Source of the DNA: Candidatus Sulfotelmatobacter sp.
GTDB lineage: Bacteria > Acidobacteriota > Terriglobia > Terriglobales > Acidobacteriaceae
Length of the DNA: 64,000 bases
Direction of reading: 5' to 3'
NCBI GenBank assembly: GCA_030041215.1
Contig: JASHOH010000006.1
Location: forward strand, 17,775 to 81,774
The position numbers were made by a program, and so were the translations under genes. The notes beneath the pieces were generated by a model, which was not told where the DNA came from, did no database searches, and was given only the letters and a program-made list of their open reading frames with translations. Shown one piece after another: positions 1-7,981 of this stretch (position 1 is the first letter of the stretch; each line of letters starts with the position of its first letter).

Positions 1-2
1 TG

Positions 3-2132
3 CCCGCCTCGATGGCGGTGGCATTTCATCCGGATGAGGAGTACGTGGCTTTGGAAGTTCCCACTTCTCGCAAAGACGGCGAGAAGTGGGGCACCCAGGT
101 TTATATTGTCGCTTCCAAGCTGGCGAAAGAAACTGCCGAGAAATGCGGCTTCGTCAATCCCCGCGAGCTTGCGCACTTCGCCGGCCGCAAGCTCGAGCAC
201 CTGAATTTTCAGCATCCATTTCTCGATCGCAAAATTCTCGGCGTGCTCGCCGAATACGTCACGATGGACACGGGAACAGGCGTGGTTCATACTGCGCCGT
301 CGCATGGCGCTGAGGACTTCGCTACCGGCGTGAAGTACGGGCTCGATGCCACCAGCAACGTCGATGAAAAAGGCATCCTGCGCAATGGCCCGCCCGAATA
401 TACCGGCAAGCGCGTGTGGGACGCGAACCAGCCCATCATCGAGCTGCTCAAGAGCCGAGGAGCGCTACTGCATGAGGAAAAAACGGAGCACTCCTATCCG
501 CATTGCTGGCGCTGCCATAATCCTGTGATCTTCCGTGCCACCGAGCAGTGGTTTATCTCGATGGAAACACCTATGCCGGGCGGCAAGGGGAAAGACGACG
601 TTCTGCGCACGCACACGCTGGAAGACATCAAGCATGTGAAATGGGACCCGGCTTGGGGCGAAGAGCGTATGGCCAACATGATCGCCACGCGACCTGACTG
701 GTGCATTTCGCGGCAGCGCGTGTGGGGCGTGCCCATTGCCGTCTTTCTTTGCGAGGCCTGCGGCAAGCCACTGAACGACAAAACGATCAATCGAAAGGTA
801 GTCGAGCTGTTTCGGCGAGCAGGCGCGGATGCGTGGTTCATTGATGAACCATATTCTTTGCTTCCGGCCGGTGCGAAATGCCCTGATTGCGGCGGCACGA
901 AGTTTGAAAAAGAAACCGACATCTTCGACGTGTGGCTGGAATCGGGTGCAAGCTATCTCGCGTTGATCGACGATGAGCCTTCATATCCCTGGCCGTCTGA
1001 TGTTTATCTCGAAGGCGGCGATCAATACCGTGGATGGTTTCAATCTTCTCTGCTTTGCGGCGAGGGAACGCACAGTTCGCCTCCGTACAAGGGCGTGGTC
1101 ACGCCCGGATGGACGCTCGACGAAACAGGCCAGGCCCTGTCGAAGTCGCGCGGTAACGATGTCGATCCGGTCGACATAGCGAACCGCCTGGGCGGAGAAA
1201 TTGTGCGTTTGTGGGTGGCTTCGGTTGATTTCCGCGAAGACGTGGTCGGCTCCGAAAGGCTCATGCAGCGCGTGGCCGAGAACTACCGGGACATTCGCAA
1301 CCGATTTCGCTACATTCTGGGCAATTTGTATGACTTCGATCCGGCACAGGATGCGCTTGAGTTCGCTCGATTGCAGTCGCTCGATCAATACATGCTGCGG
1401 CAGACGGCGGCCTTCGCCTCAGACGTGCGCAGCTCGTACGAAGAGTTCGCGTTTCACAAGATCTATCACCGGCTGAATCACTTCTGCATCGTCGATCTGA
1501 GCGCGTTCTATTTTGATGTGCTCAAGGACCGGCTCTATACTTCTGCACCAAAATCAAAAGCGCGGCGCGCGGCACAAACGGCCATTTGGCGGATCGGAGA
1601 AGCTCTGGCACGTCTGCTCGCGCCCATCATGAGCTTTACCTGCGAAGAAGTCTGGGAGCATCTGCCGAAAGTTTCTGGTCGCAGCGAAAGCGTTCACTTG
1701 GCGCACTTCCCAGCCGCGAACGACATTCTCGGCGACCGGATTCCAGAGCAAGATGAACAACAATTCAAAGACTGGCAGACGCTGCGCTCGGTTCGCGATG
1801 AAGTGTTGAAAGCGCTCGAAGAAGCCCGCAACAACAAGTTGATCGGCACGGGACTTGAAGCGCAGATTGTGCTCAATGCCTCCGATCCTGTCTATTCCGC
1901 TCTAAAGCGTTATGAAGACCAGTTACGGTATCTTTTCATCGTGTCGGCGGTGCATCTGCACCGCGGTTCAGGAAACGGAACATCCGGCGTGCACGTCGAA
2001 GTGAAGAAAGCTGACGGACTGAAGTGCGAGCGCTGCTGGAATTATTCCATCCATGTCGGGGAGGACAAAAACTATCCCACGGTATGCGAACGTTGCAGCG
2101 CTGTACTGAAAAAAATCGAAGCACGCTGCTAA
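3..2132 (+). CDS. ileS: isoleucyl-tRNA synthetase, 5' truncated by window edge
   Basis: Charges tRNA-Ile with isoleucine in the cytoplasm. About 709 residues of a usual ~940 are present. The frame stays open to base 3, so the ATG at 12 is internal, not the start. Visible landmarks in order: the CP1 editing domain (TGTGVVHTAPSHGAEDF), the class I KMSKS variant LSKSRGN (about base 1138), the helical anticodon-binding region, and a C-terminal zinc site with CERCW and CERC pairs. Residues near the start (PTSRKDGEKWGTQ) look like an insertion, because they are encoded by a perfect hairpin resembling a repeat elsewhere in the window (see findings). Family identity is certain; the insertion is an inference. 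Confidence 0.97.
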   Translation, partial: PASMAVAFHPDEEYVALEVPTSRKDGEKWGTQVYIVASKLAKETAEKCGFVNPRELAHFAGRKLEHLNFQHPFLDRKILGVLAEYVTMDTGTGVVHTAPSHGAEDFATGVKYGLDATSNVDEKGILRNGPPEYTGKRVWDANQPIIELLKSRGALLHEEKTEHSYPHCWRCHNPVIFRATEQWFISMETPMPGGKGKDDVLRTHTLEDIKHVKWDPAWGEERMANMIATRPDWCISRQRVWGVPIAVFLCEACGKPLNDKTINRKVVELFRRAGADAWFIDEPYSLLPAGAKCPDCGGTKFEKETDIFDVWLESGASYLALIDDEPSYPWPSDVYLEGGDQYRGWFQSSLLCGEGTHSSPPYKGVVTPGWTLDETGQALSKSRGNDVDPVDIANRLGGEIVRLWVASVDFREDVVGSERLMQRVAENYRDIRNRFRYILGNLYDFDPAQDALEFARLQSLDQYMLRQTAAFASDVRSSYEEFAFHKIYHRLNHFCIVDLSAFYFDVLKDRLYTSAPKSKARRAAQTAIWRIGEALARLLAPIMSFTCEEVWEHLPKVSGRSESVHLAHFPAANDILGDRIPEQDEQQFKDWQTLRSVRDEVLKALEEARNNKLIGTGLEAQIVLNASDPVYSALKRYEDQLRYLFIVSAVHLHRGSGNGTSGVHVEVKKADGLKCERCWNYSIHVGEDKNYPTVCERCSAVLKKIEARC
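59..98 (+). repeat. palindromic element inside ileS
   Basis: Bases 60-71 (CCCACTTCTCGC) are perfectly complementary to 79-90 (GCGAGAAGTGGG) around a 7-nt loop, followed by GCACCC. The same layout occurs between bioY and mqnD (55274-55310). The two stems differ by a compensatory G-C to T-A change. Here the element lies in frame and would add about 13 codons. Confidence 0.75.
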
Positions 2133-2174
2133 ATCGGCAGCGCATCCAATCGGTGTCCGCAGCCGGAGTGTACG

Positions 2175-2699
2175 GTGAACTGGCGAAAGATACGAACATT
2201 CCTCATTACGCTTTTCGTCCTGCTTCTGATCCCTGCAACGCGCTTTTACCAAATTGATGAACCCATTCTGCGCATGTTTCGCAACCCTCGCCGGGTGGAT
2301 CCTTTTTCGCTGCACGTAGAGGGCGAGTTCGTCGAGAGTAACCTTGGAACTGAACAGAATTCCGACGGCTCCGTCACAGTGCGGATGATCGCGCAGCAGT
2401 ATCTTTTTATTCCACACTGCATTCTCGTTCCTGCGGGAGTTCCGGTGCATCTGCGAATCACGAGCCCGGATGCAGTCCACTCGCTCGCGTTTCTCGGAAC
2501 GGACTACAACGTCAAGGTCACGCCGGGAGCGATCAGCGTGGCTGAAATGCAACTTCCCCGTGCGGGAGAATACAAGACCGCCTGCCGTGAATTCTGCGGC
2601 GCCGGCCACTACGCCATGCGGTCGGTAGTGAAAGTTGTGCCGCAGGAACAATTCCCGGTTTTGCAGCCGGGAGAAAGGGGTGCCTGTGCCGCACAATAG
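2175..2699 (+). CDS. CuA-domain protein, cytochrome c oxidase subunit II-like
   Basis: A 174-residue membrane-anchored CuA electron-transfer protein. It begins with GTG and has one N-terminal membrane segment (FLITLFVLLLIPATRF), followed by a periplasmic cupredoxin domain. All CuA ligands can be placed: a His in PDAVHSLAF, then CREFCGAGHYAM with two Cys, the backbone-ligand Glu, His and Met. It is shorter than a classical subunit II and lacks a second transmembrane hairpin. It overlaps the following diheme cytochrome, so the pair is probably one electron-transfer unit. No subunit I gene is next to it, so the terminal acceptor is unknown. It starts 43 bp after ileS. Confidence 0.85.
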   Translation: MNWRKIRTFLITLFVLLLIPATRFYQIDEPILRMFRNPRRVDPFSLHVEGEFVESNLGTEQNSDGSVTVRMIAQQYLFIPHCILVPAGVPVHLRITSPDAVHSLAFLGTDYNVKVTPGAISVAEMQLPRAGEYKTACREFCGAGHYAMRSVVKVVPQEQFPVLQPGERGACAAQ

Positions 2700-3444
2700 A
2701 AATAGAAGTCGCTCGGCTTTTCGATTAGTGGGGATCCTCTTTCTCGTGCTAACTGCGACCGTACTGCTGTTGCGCGCCGGTGACAATCCGGGGGTTCACG
2801 TTCCCTCTTACGTTGAGTGGACTCCCGAGACAATTGCAACGGCCTCCAGCGGCGATGCGTTTCGGGGGCTTTTATTGTCGCGCCATTGTGAGCACTGCCA
2901 TGGTGCAGAGGGTTTCAGTCAGAAAGCGGATACTCCAAATCTTGCGGGCATGGACCGGCTGGCCATCTGGAAACAGTTGCAAGATTTCCGCGCGGGTAAG
3001 CGTGTTTCGTTCCCGATGAACCCTATCGCTCAATCGCTTTCAACCAAAGACGTGGCTGATGTGGTTGCTTACTACGCGAAGCTGCCCGTCTTTTATGACC
3101 CCGATGACCACCGTGCGTTTCCCGAGCCCGCGCCTGATCCGGTTCGCAAAGGCGTTGCCTGGCGGCTGATCAACTTCGGCGACGGTGAGCGCGGGATTCC
3201 CCCATGCCAGGCCTGCCACGGCCCAGTTGCGTATCGCCCGGGAGCGCCGGCTCTACTGACGCAAAACGGGCCTTATCTTTTAGAGCAGTTGGAGGCCTTC
3301 GCGAATGACAAGCGCGCCAACGACATCAACGAAGCTATGCGCACGATTGCGCAGTTATTGACCGATGATGAGCGGCACGCACTGGCGGAGTATTACGGCG
3401 CGGGATTGGGAATGAATCCGGGGAGCGCGGTCGCGCCGAGATAA
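2680..3444 (+). CDS. membrane-anchored diheme cytochrome c
   Basis: Carries two c-type heme sites, CEHCH and CQACH, each starting one cytochrome-c fold. It resembles cytochrome c4 or the cytochrome partners of CuA oxidases. The ORF track opens at 2635, but the GTG at 2680 has a GGAG about 7 nt upstream and gives a clean N-terminal anchor (LVGILFLVLTATVLLLRA), so I start there. It overlaps the end of the CuA gene by 20 bp, which suggests translational coupling. Met axial ligands are plausible (for example FPMNPIA) but cannot be assigned firmly. Electron flow from diheme c to CuA is inferred from the pairing. Confidence 0.87.
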   Translation: MPVPHNRNRSRSAFRLVGILFLVLTATVLLLRAGDNPGVHVPSYVEWTPETIATASSGDAFRGLLLSRHCEHCHGAEGFSQKADTPNLAGMDRLAIWKQLQDFRAGKRVSFPMNPIAQSLSTKDVADVVAYYAKLPVFYDPDDHRAFPEPAPDPVRKGVAWRLINFGDGERGIPPCQACHGPVAYRPGAPALLTQNGPYLLEQLEAFANDKRANDINEAMRTIAQLLTDDERHALAEYYGAGLGMNPGSAVAPR

Positions 3445-3470
3445 ACACTATTCGCGGGCCCATGAAAGAC

Positions 3471-3642
3471 GTCATGCCGAACGTGGCGAAAGCCGCGAGG
3501 GGACCTTAAATGAGCCGGAAGCGTTCGTGCTGTGAGCGCCAATTGCCACGCGGCATGCAGAGAAAAGGTTCTTTGCCGCGCCGACGCCGATTGACGTGCC
3601 TCGTAAAGTCCCTCCGAGAGCTGACGCTCTCGTCGGGATGAC
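3471..3642 (-). repeat. MITE-like palindromic element, left copy flanking korAB
   Basis: About 172 bp bounded by near-perfect terminal inverted repeats (GTCATGCCGA and TCGGGATGAC). It carries a hairpin module at each end (GAGAGCTGACGCTCTC; CGTGGCGAAAGCCGCG). Its reverse complement aligns along its whole length with 6751-6921, so the two copies are inverted around korAB. Confidence 0.8.
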
Positions 3643-3659
3643 ATTGTTGAAAGAGCACA

Positions 3660-4715
3660 CTACCGCAGCTCTTCCATGGCCGCTTCCAGCGCTTCTCTGC
3701 TCGGACGAACCAGCGATTCGGGCAGCGTGGCCAGCGGTTCGTCGACCATGTTCAGCATGTCAAGGAACGTGGGCACCTTGGGATTCACGTAGAACAATCC
3801 CGTCAGAACTTCACCCTTCTCATGCGCTTCGGCCAAGCGCGAAATCGCTCCGATCCGGTCGGTCGGATCGTAATCTTCTTCCAGCTTGCGCAGTTGCAGG
3901 TGTGAGCCATCGTGCATCGTGACATTTACAGTCGTGCCCGGGTCGTACTCGACGTCAATTTCTTCAAAGTGCGGCACGAAGCTGATTTCCTGCAAAATTT
4001 CGTCGTGATCCTTGACGTATTTGTAGGATTTGGTCGAGCCTTCATGATCATTGAACGTCACGCAGGGAGAAACCACATCGAGCATAACCGTGCCATGATG
4101 GGCGATGGCCGCTTTCAGCAGTGCGCTGAGTTGCTTCTTGTCGCCGGAGAATGAGCGTCCGACAAACGTCGCCCCGAGTTCAATCGCCAGTCCACAGGTG
4201 TCGATCGGCGGCAGATCGTTGATCACACCGGTTTTCAGCTTCGAGCCTAGATCGGCGGTGGCGGAGAACTGGCCTTTGGTCAGCCCGTAGACGCCGTTGT
4301 CTTCGATGATGTAAATGAGCGGAAGATTTCGCCGCATCAGGTGAACAAACTGGCCGATGCCGATCGAAGCTGTGTCGCCATCGCCGCTTACGCCGAGAGC
4401 AAGCAGGTTTCGGTTCGCCAGCATCGCGCCACTCGCCACCGAAGGCATTCGCCCATGCACGGCGTTGAAACTGTGCGAGCGGTTCATAAAATACGCCGGG
4501 CTCTTGGAAGAGCACCCGATTCCGCTCAGCTTCACCACGCGCTCGGGTGAGACGCCCATCTCGTACATGGCTTCGATGATGCGTTCGGAAATTGCATTGT
4601 GGCCGCAGCCAGCGCATAGCGTGGTCTTGCCGCCCTTGTAGTCGATTACGGTCAGTCCGATGCGGTTGGTTTTTGGTTCGGAAGATCTGGGTTCAGAAGT
4701 TGGCGTAGTCGCCAT
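3660..4715 (-). CDS. korB: 2-oxoacid:ferredoxin oxidoreductase, beta subunit
   Basis: The thiamine-diphosphate-binding subunit of a KorAB-type enzyme that oxidatively decarboxylates a 2-oxoacid, most likely 2-oxoglutarate, to an acyl-CoA while reducing ferredoxin. It shows CAGCGHNAISERI, GIGCSSKSP, the ThDP motif VSGDGDTASIGIG and NGVYGLTKGQ. At 351 residues it is slightly longer than usual because of N- and C-terminal extensions. Its ATG overlaps the korA stop as TAATG, a typical coupling signal. No separate gamma or ferredoxin-like delta subunit is present; the gamma domain is fused to korA. Substrate is assigned by family resemblance, so another 2-oxoacid remains possible. Confidence 0.93.
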   Translation of the reverse strand: MATTPTSEPRSSEPKTNRIGLTVIDYKGGKTTLCAGCGHNAISERIIEAMYEMGVSPERVVKLSGIGCSSKSPAYFMNRSHSFNAVHGRMPSVASGAMLANRNLLALGVSGDGDTASIGIGQFVHLMRRNLPLIYIIEDNGVYGLTKGQFSATADLGSKLKTGVINDLPPIDTCGLAIELGATFVGRSFSGDKKQLSALLKAAIAHHGTVMLDVVSPCVTFNDHEGSTKSYKYVKDHDEILQEISFVPHFEEIDVEYDPGTTVNVTMHDGSHLQLRKLEEDYDPTDRIGAISRLAEAHEKGEVLTGLFYVNPKVPTFLDMLNMVDEPLATLPESLVRPSREALEAAMEELR

Positions 4716-6571
4716 TACTTGCCCTCCATGGTGCTCAATTCGTCAGTAACGGAGCGCGCATCCAGCGGCAGACCGTCCAGATGAGCGATGGCGCGCAGGC
4801 GCGTCGTGAGTTCAGGTTTCAGGTCGAGCTTCAGCAAGCTGAGCATCTGCGCGTCGCGGTTCTGCTCGACCACATACACGCGATCGTGCTGCTCCACGAA
4901 ATCGTGCACTTCGCGCGTAAACGGATACGCCCGAAGTCGTAGGTAATCAGTTTCAATACCATACTCGCTGCGCAACTGGTCGCGGCTTTCGGTGACGCCC
5001 CAATGCGACGTGCCGTAAGCGATGATTCCAATCTTTGCATTTGAAGAGCCGGCGTTTATGCCCTTTTGAATTTCCGGGCGCGGCACAAAGGAGCGCGCCG
5101 TCTCGAACTTGCGGTTCAGGCGCTCCATGTTGTTTTCGTAATCATCGGGGCGCTCGCTGTAGCTGGATTTGTCGTTATGTCCGCTGCCGCGCGTGAAGTA
5201 TGCCGCTGCAGGATGATCTGTTCCCGGCAGCGTGCGATAACCCACGCCATCGCCGTCGAGATCTTTATAGCGAGCAAATCCGCCGAGCCTGTCGAGATCG
5301 GCTTTGCTCAAAACTTTGCCGCGTTTGATCGGCGTGGTCGGATATTCGAATGGATCCGACATCCAGTTGTTCATGCCGAGATCGAGATCGGACATCACGA
5401 AGACAAGCGTCTGAAACTGTTCGGCTAGATTAAATGCGTCTTGCGCCATGCTGAAGCATTCAGAGACCGAGCACGGAATCAGCATGATGTGCTTGGTATC
5501 GCCATGCGACAGAAACGCGGTCGAAAGAATGTCACCTTGCGAAGTGCGCGTGGGCAAACCAGTGGAAGGGCCGACACGCTGAATGTCCCAAATCACACCG
5601 GGAACTTCGGCGTAGTAAGCCAGGCCGGCGAACTCCGACATCAGTGAAATGCCGGGGCCCGCGGTCGCGGTCATTGACCGCGCGCCCGCCCATCCCGCGC
5701 CGATCACCATGCCAATGGCAGCAAGCTCATCTTCTGCCTGCACAATCGCAAATGTTGCTTTGCCATCCGGGCCGATGCGGTACTCCTTCATGTACTCGAT
5801 CATCGTTTCGACGAGCGATGACGACGGCGTGATCGGATACCACGTGACCACGGTGCATCCGGCGAACATGCAGCCCAGCGCCGCTGCTGAGTTGCCGTCG
5901 ATGATGATCTTACCGGCTGTCTTGTCCATGCGTTCGATGTAAAACGCGCCACGCTTTTGCAAGCTTGCCTTGGCGTAATCGAATCCGGCCTGCGCCGCAG
6001 CCAAATTCAAATTGGCCGCTTTGGCTTTCTTCGCGAATTGTTTGCGAATTGCCTTCTCAATCTCGCCCATCTCGATTTCAAGCAACTGCGCGACCACGCC
6101 AACGTACACCATATTCTTGACCAGCTTGCGCAGCTTCGCCTCAGGACAGACCGCCGCTACCAGCTTGTCGTAGGGAACCGAGTAGAAGACGAGATCATTG
6201 CGCAGCCTATCGAGTGCGAGTGGCTCGTCGTAAAGAACCGAAGCGCCCGGCGCGAGCGACATGACGTCATCCTGGGCCGTTTCAGGGTTCATCGCTACCA
6301 GAAAGTCGATCTCTTTCTTGCGGCCGATGTAGCCGTCTTTATTGGCGCGAATCGTGTACCAGGTGGGCAATCCCGCAATGTTCGATGGAAAAAGGTTCTT
6401 GCCGGAAACCGGCACGCCCATTTGAAAGATTGCTCGCAATAAAACCGTATTTGAGCTTTGCGATCCTGAGCCATTCACGGTGGCGACCTGAATGCTCATG
6501 TCGTTGACAATGCGCTTGCGCCCCAATTGCCCGCCGCCCGTACCCTGGGGCGCAACGTTCGTAGTAGACAT
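4715..6571 (-). CDS. korA: 2-oxoacid:ferredoxin oxidoreductase, fused gamma-alpha subunit
   Basis: About 618 residues. The N-terminal ~200 form the gamma domain (GSGSQSSNTVLLRAIFQMG). The rest is the alpha subunit with the pyrimidine-binding region (YPITPSSSLVETM; ATAGPGISLMSEFAG) and the C-terminal domain. The ORF track opens at 6616, but the ATG at 6571 is preceded by AAGGAAGGAG at good spacing, so I use it. It is co-transcribed with korB. A TATAAT lies about 63 bp upstream and a 14-bp perfect palindrome lies between it and the start. The pair is probably the reductive/oxidative TCA link or a ferredoxin supply. Confidence 0.93.
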   Translation of the reverse strand: MSTTNVAPQGTGGGQLGRKRIVNDMSIQVATVNGSGSQSSNTVLLRAIFQMGVPVSGKNLFPSNIAGLPTWYTIRANKDGYIGRKKEIDFLVAMNPETAQDDVMSLAPGASVLYDEPLALDRLRNDLVFYSVPYDKLVAAVCPEAKLRKLVKNMVYVGVVAQLLEIEMGEIEKAIRKQFAKKAKAANLNLAAAQAGFDYAKASLQKRGAFYIERMDKTAGKIIIDGNSAAALGCMFAGCTVVTWYPITPSSSLVETMIEYMKEYRIGPDGKATFAIVQAEDELAAIGMVIGAGWAGARSMTATAGPGISLMSEFAGLAYYAEVPGVIWDIQRVGPSTGLPTRTSQGDILSTAFLSHGDTKHIMLIPCSVSECFSMAQDAFNLAEQFQTLVFVMSDLDLGMNNWMSDPFEYPTTPIKRGKVLSKADLDRLGGFARYKDLDGDGVGYRTLPGTDHPAAAYFTRGSGHNDKSSYSERPDDYENNMERLNRKFETARSFVPRPEIQKGINAGSSNAKIGIIAYGTSHWGVTESRDQLRSEYGIETDYLRLRAYPFTREVHDFVEQHDRVYVVEQNRDAQMLSLLKLDLKPELTTRLRAIAHLDGLPLDARSVTDELSTMEGK

Positions 6572-6592
6572 CCCTACTCCTTCCTTGTGAGT

Positions 6593-6606
6593 GCGGAGTA
6601 CTCCGC
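6593..6606 (-). promoter_or_regulatory. perfect 14-bp palindrome in the korA leader (operator candidate)
   Basis: GCGGAGTACTCCGC is a perfect palindrome lying between the TATAAT candidate and the korA ribosome-binding site. The position suits a repressor site or a leader hairpin. The regulator is unknown. Confidence 0.5.
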
Positions 6607-6633
6607 GTGACGTCAAAATCGAGGATTGGCATA

Positions 6634-6639
6634 ATTATA
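6634..6639 (-). promoter_or_regulatory. -10 box candidate for korAB
   Basis: Reverse-strand TATAAT (plus-strand ATTATA). No good -35 hexamer is found at 16-18 bp, so this is tentative. Confidence 0.45.
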
Positions 6640-6750
6640 CGCGGCTGAGGCCGAGCGTCGCGGCAAATCGCGCGCCGGAAGCGGCCAGGAACCTAAGTCG
6701 AAACCACCCGATGTCGTCAGAATTAGTCGAATCTCATCAATCTTCACGAT

Positions 6751-6921
6751 GTCATCCCGACGAGAGCGATAGCTCTCGGAGGAACTTATGATACGTTTCA
6801 AGCGGCATCGGCGCGGGAAAGAACGCCTCTATGCATGCAGCGGGGCAACTCCCGTCCGCGGCGCAAACTCCTCCGGCTCACGTACGGTCCCACTCGCGGC
6901 GATAGCCGCGTTCGGGATGAC
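6751..6921 (+). repeat. MITE-like palindromic element, right copy flanking korAB
   Basis: A 171-bp element with ends GTCATCCCGA and TCGGGATGAC (exact terminal inverted repeats), a left hairpin (CGAGAGCGATAGCTCTCG) and a right hairpin (TCGCGGCGATAGCCGCG). The first 34 bases match the reverse complement of the 3642 end with about three differences, and similarity continues through the interior. Confidence 0.82.
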
Positions 6922-6942
6922 ATCACTCAAATTATTGTTCTA

Positions 6943-7902
6943 TCACTCGCCTTTGAAGAACTGCGCGATGGTACGGAACTTATTATATCGTGACACGACC
7001 AAATCAGAGAGGGGGATTTCCTTCAATTCGGCAAGATGTTTTTGCAGGCTGACGTCGAGGAGGTTCGCTGCGGCTTCGTGATCGCGGTGAGCCCCGCCTT
7101 CGGGCTCAACAACGATGTCGTCAATGCAGCCTAATTCCTTGAGGTCCGGGGCGGTAATTCGCATGGCTTCAGCCGCCAACTCTTTCTTGCTGGCATCGCG
7201 CCACATAATTGCCGCGCAACCCTCGGGAGAAATCACCGAGTAGATGGAGTTCTCCATCATTAATACGCGATCAGCGACTGCGATGGCCAGCGCGCCGCCG
7301 CTTCCGCCGACTCCGATCACGGTCGCGATAATCGGAACCTCTAGGCGCGCCATCTCCCGCAAGTTGTAGGCGATGGCTTCGGCCTGGCCCCGTTCCTCGG
7401 CGTGAATTCCCGGGTATGCCCCGTCGGTATCGACCAGCGTGAAAATCGGCCGACCGAATTTTTCGGCGATCTGCATCACGCGCAACGCCTTGCGGTAGCC
7501 CTCGGGATGCGGCGTACCGAAATTGCGGTGTACGCGCTGTTTCATGTCACGGCCCTTCTGCGTGCCAACCACCAGAACTTCCTCGCCGTGAAAACGCGCC
7601 ATGCCACAAACGATGGCAGGATCATCGCCGAAGCCACGGTCGCCGTGGATTTCGCTGAAATCAGTAAAGACGCGTTCGATGTAATCCAGAGTCTGCGGGC
7701 GCTGCGGATGGCGCGCCAGCTCGGTTTTCTGCCAGGCGGTGTTCAGCGAGGTCATTTCCTGACGCAAGGTGTGAATCCGCTGATGGAGTTGCGCGAGCTG
7801 CCGCTGCGTCTCGGCGTTTTTGCCGCCGTTGGCCTCAATCTGCGCGACTTGCCGCTCGATCTGCTCAAGCTCCTGCTGCGCCTTGGCGGATGATGCTTCC
7901 AT
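6943..7902 (-). CDS. accA: acetyl-CoA carboxylase carboxyltransferase, alpha subunit
   Basis: Works with AccD to transfer the carboxyl group from biotin to acetyl-CoA, making malonyl-CoA for fatty-acid synthesis. At 319 residues it is full length. It has an N-terminal coiled-coil (residues ~1-55), then the crotonase-like carboxyltransferase core with GTQKGRDMKQRVHRNFG, HPEGYRKALR, the oxyanion-forming GVGGSGGALAIAVADR and SPEGCAAIMWRD. The start has AGGTAA just upstream. It lies 79 bp downstream of dnaE on the same strand, as in many bacteria where dnaE and accA are adjacent, so the two may share a transcript. Confidence 0.97.
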   Translation of the reverse strand: MEASSAKAQQELEQIERQVAQIEANGGKNAETQRQLAQLHQRIHTLRQEMTSLNTAWQKTELARHPQRPQTLDYIERVFTDFSEIHGDRGFGDDPAIVCGMARFHGEEVLVVGTQKGRDMKQRVHRNFGTPHPEGYRKALRVMQIAEKFGRPIFTLVDTDGAYPGIHAEERGQAEAIAYNLREMARLEVPIIATVIGVGGSGGALAIAVADRVLMMENSIYSVISPEGCAAIMWRDASKKELAAEAMRITAPDLKELGCIDDIVVEPEGGAHRDHEAAANLLDVSLQKHLAELKEIPLSDLVVSRYNKFRTIAQFFKGE

Positions 7903-7981
7903 TGATTACCTGACTGAATAGTAACGCCGCGGTCCCGGCGGCTATCGAGCGGGCGTATCGCCCGCTCCCGTGTGAGCAGCG

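Larger units (their letters stand above)
6572..6942. other. 371-bp gap between korA and accA
   Basis: Holds the korA leader and promoter candidate (6593-6639) and the right MITE-like element (6751-6921). I see no credible coding sequence or tRNA. Confidence 0.7.

Noticed and set aside
7903-7981. Hairpin GCGGGCG-TAT-CGCCCGC between dnaE and accA as a terminator
   Set aside because: No T run follows on either strand. It could be a REP relic, but termination is not supported.
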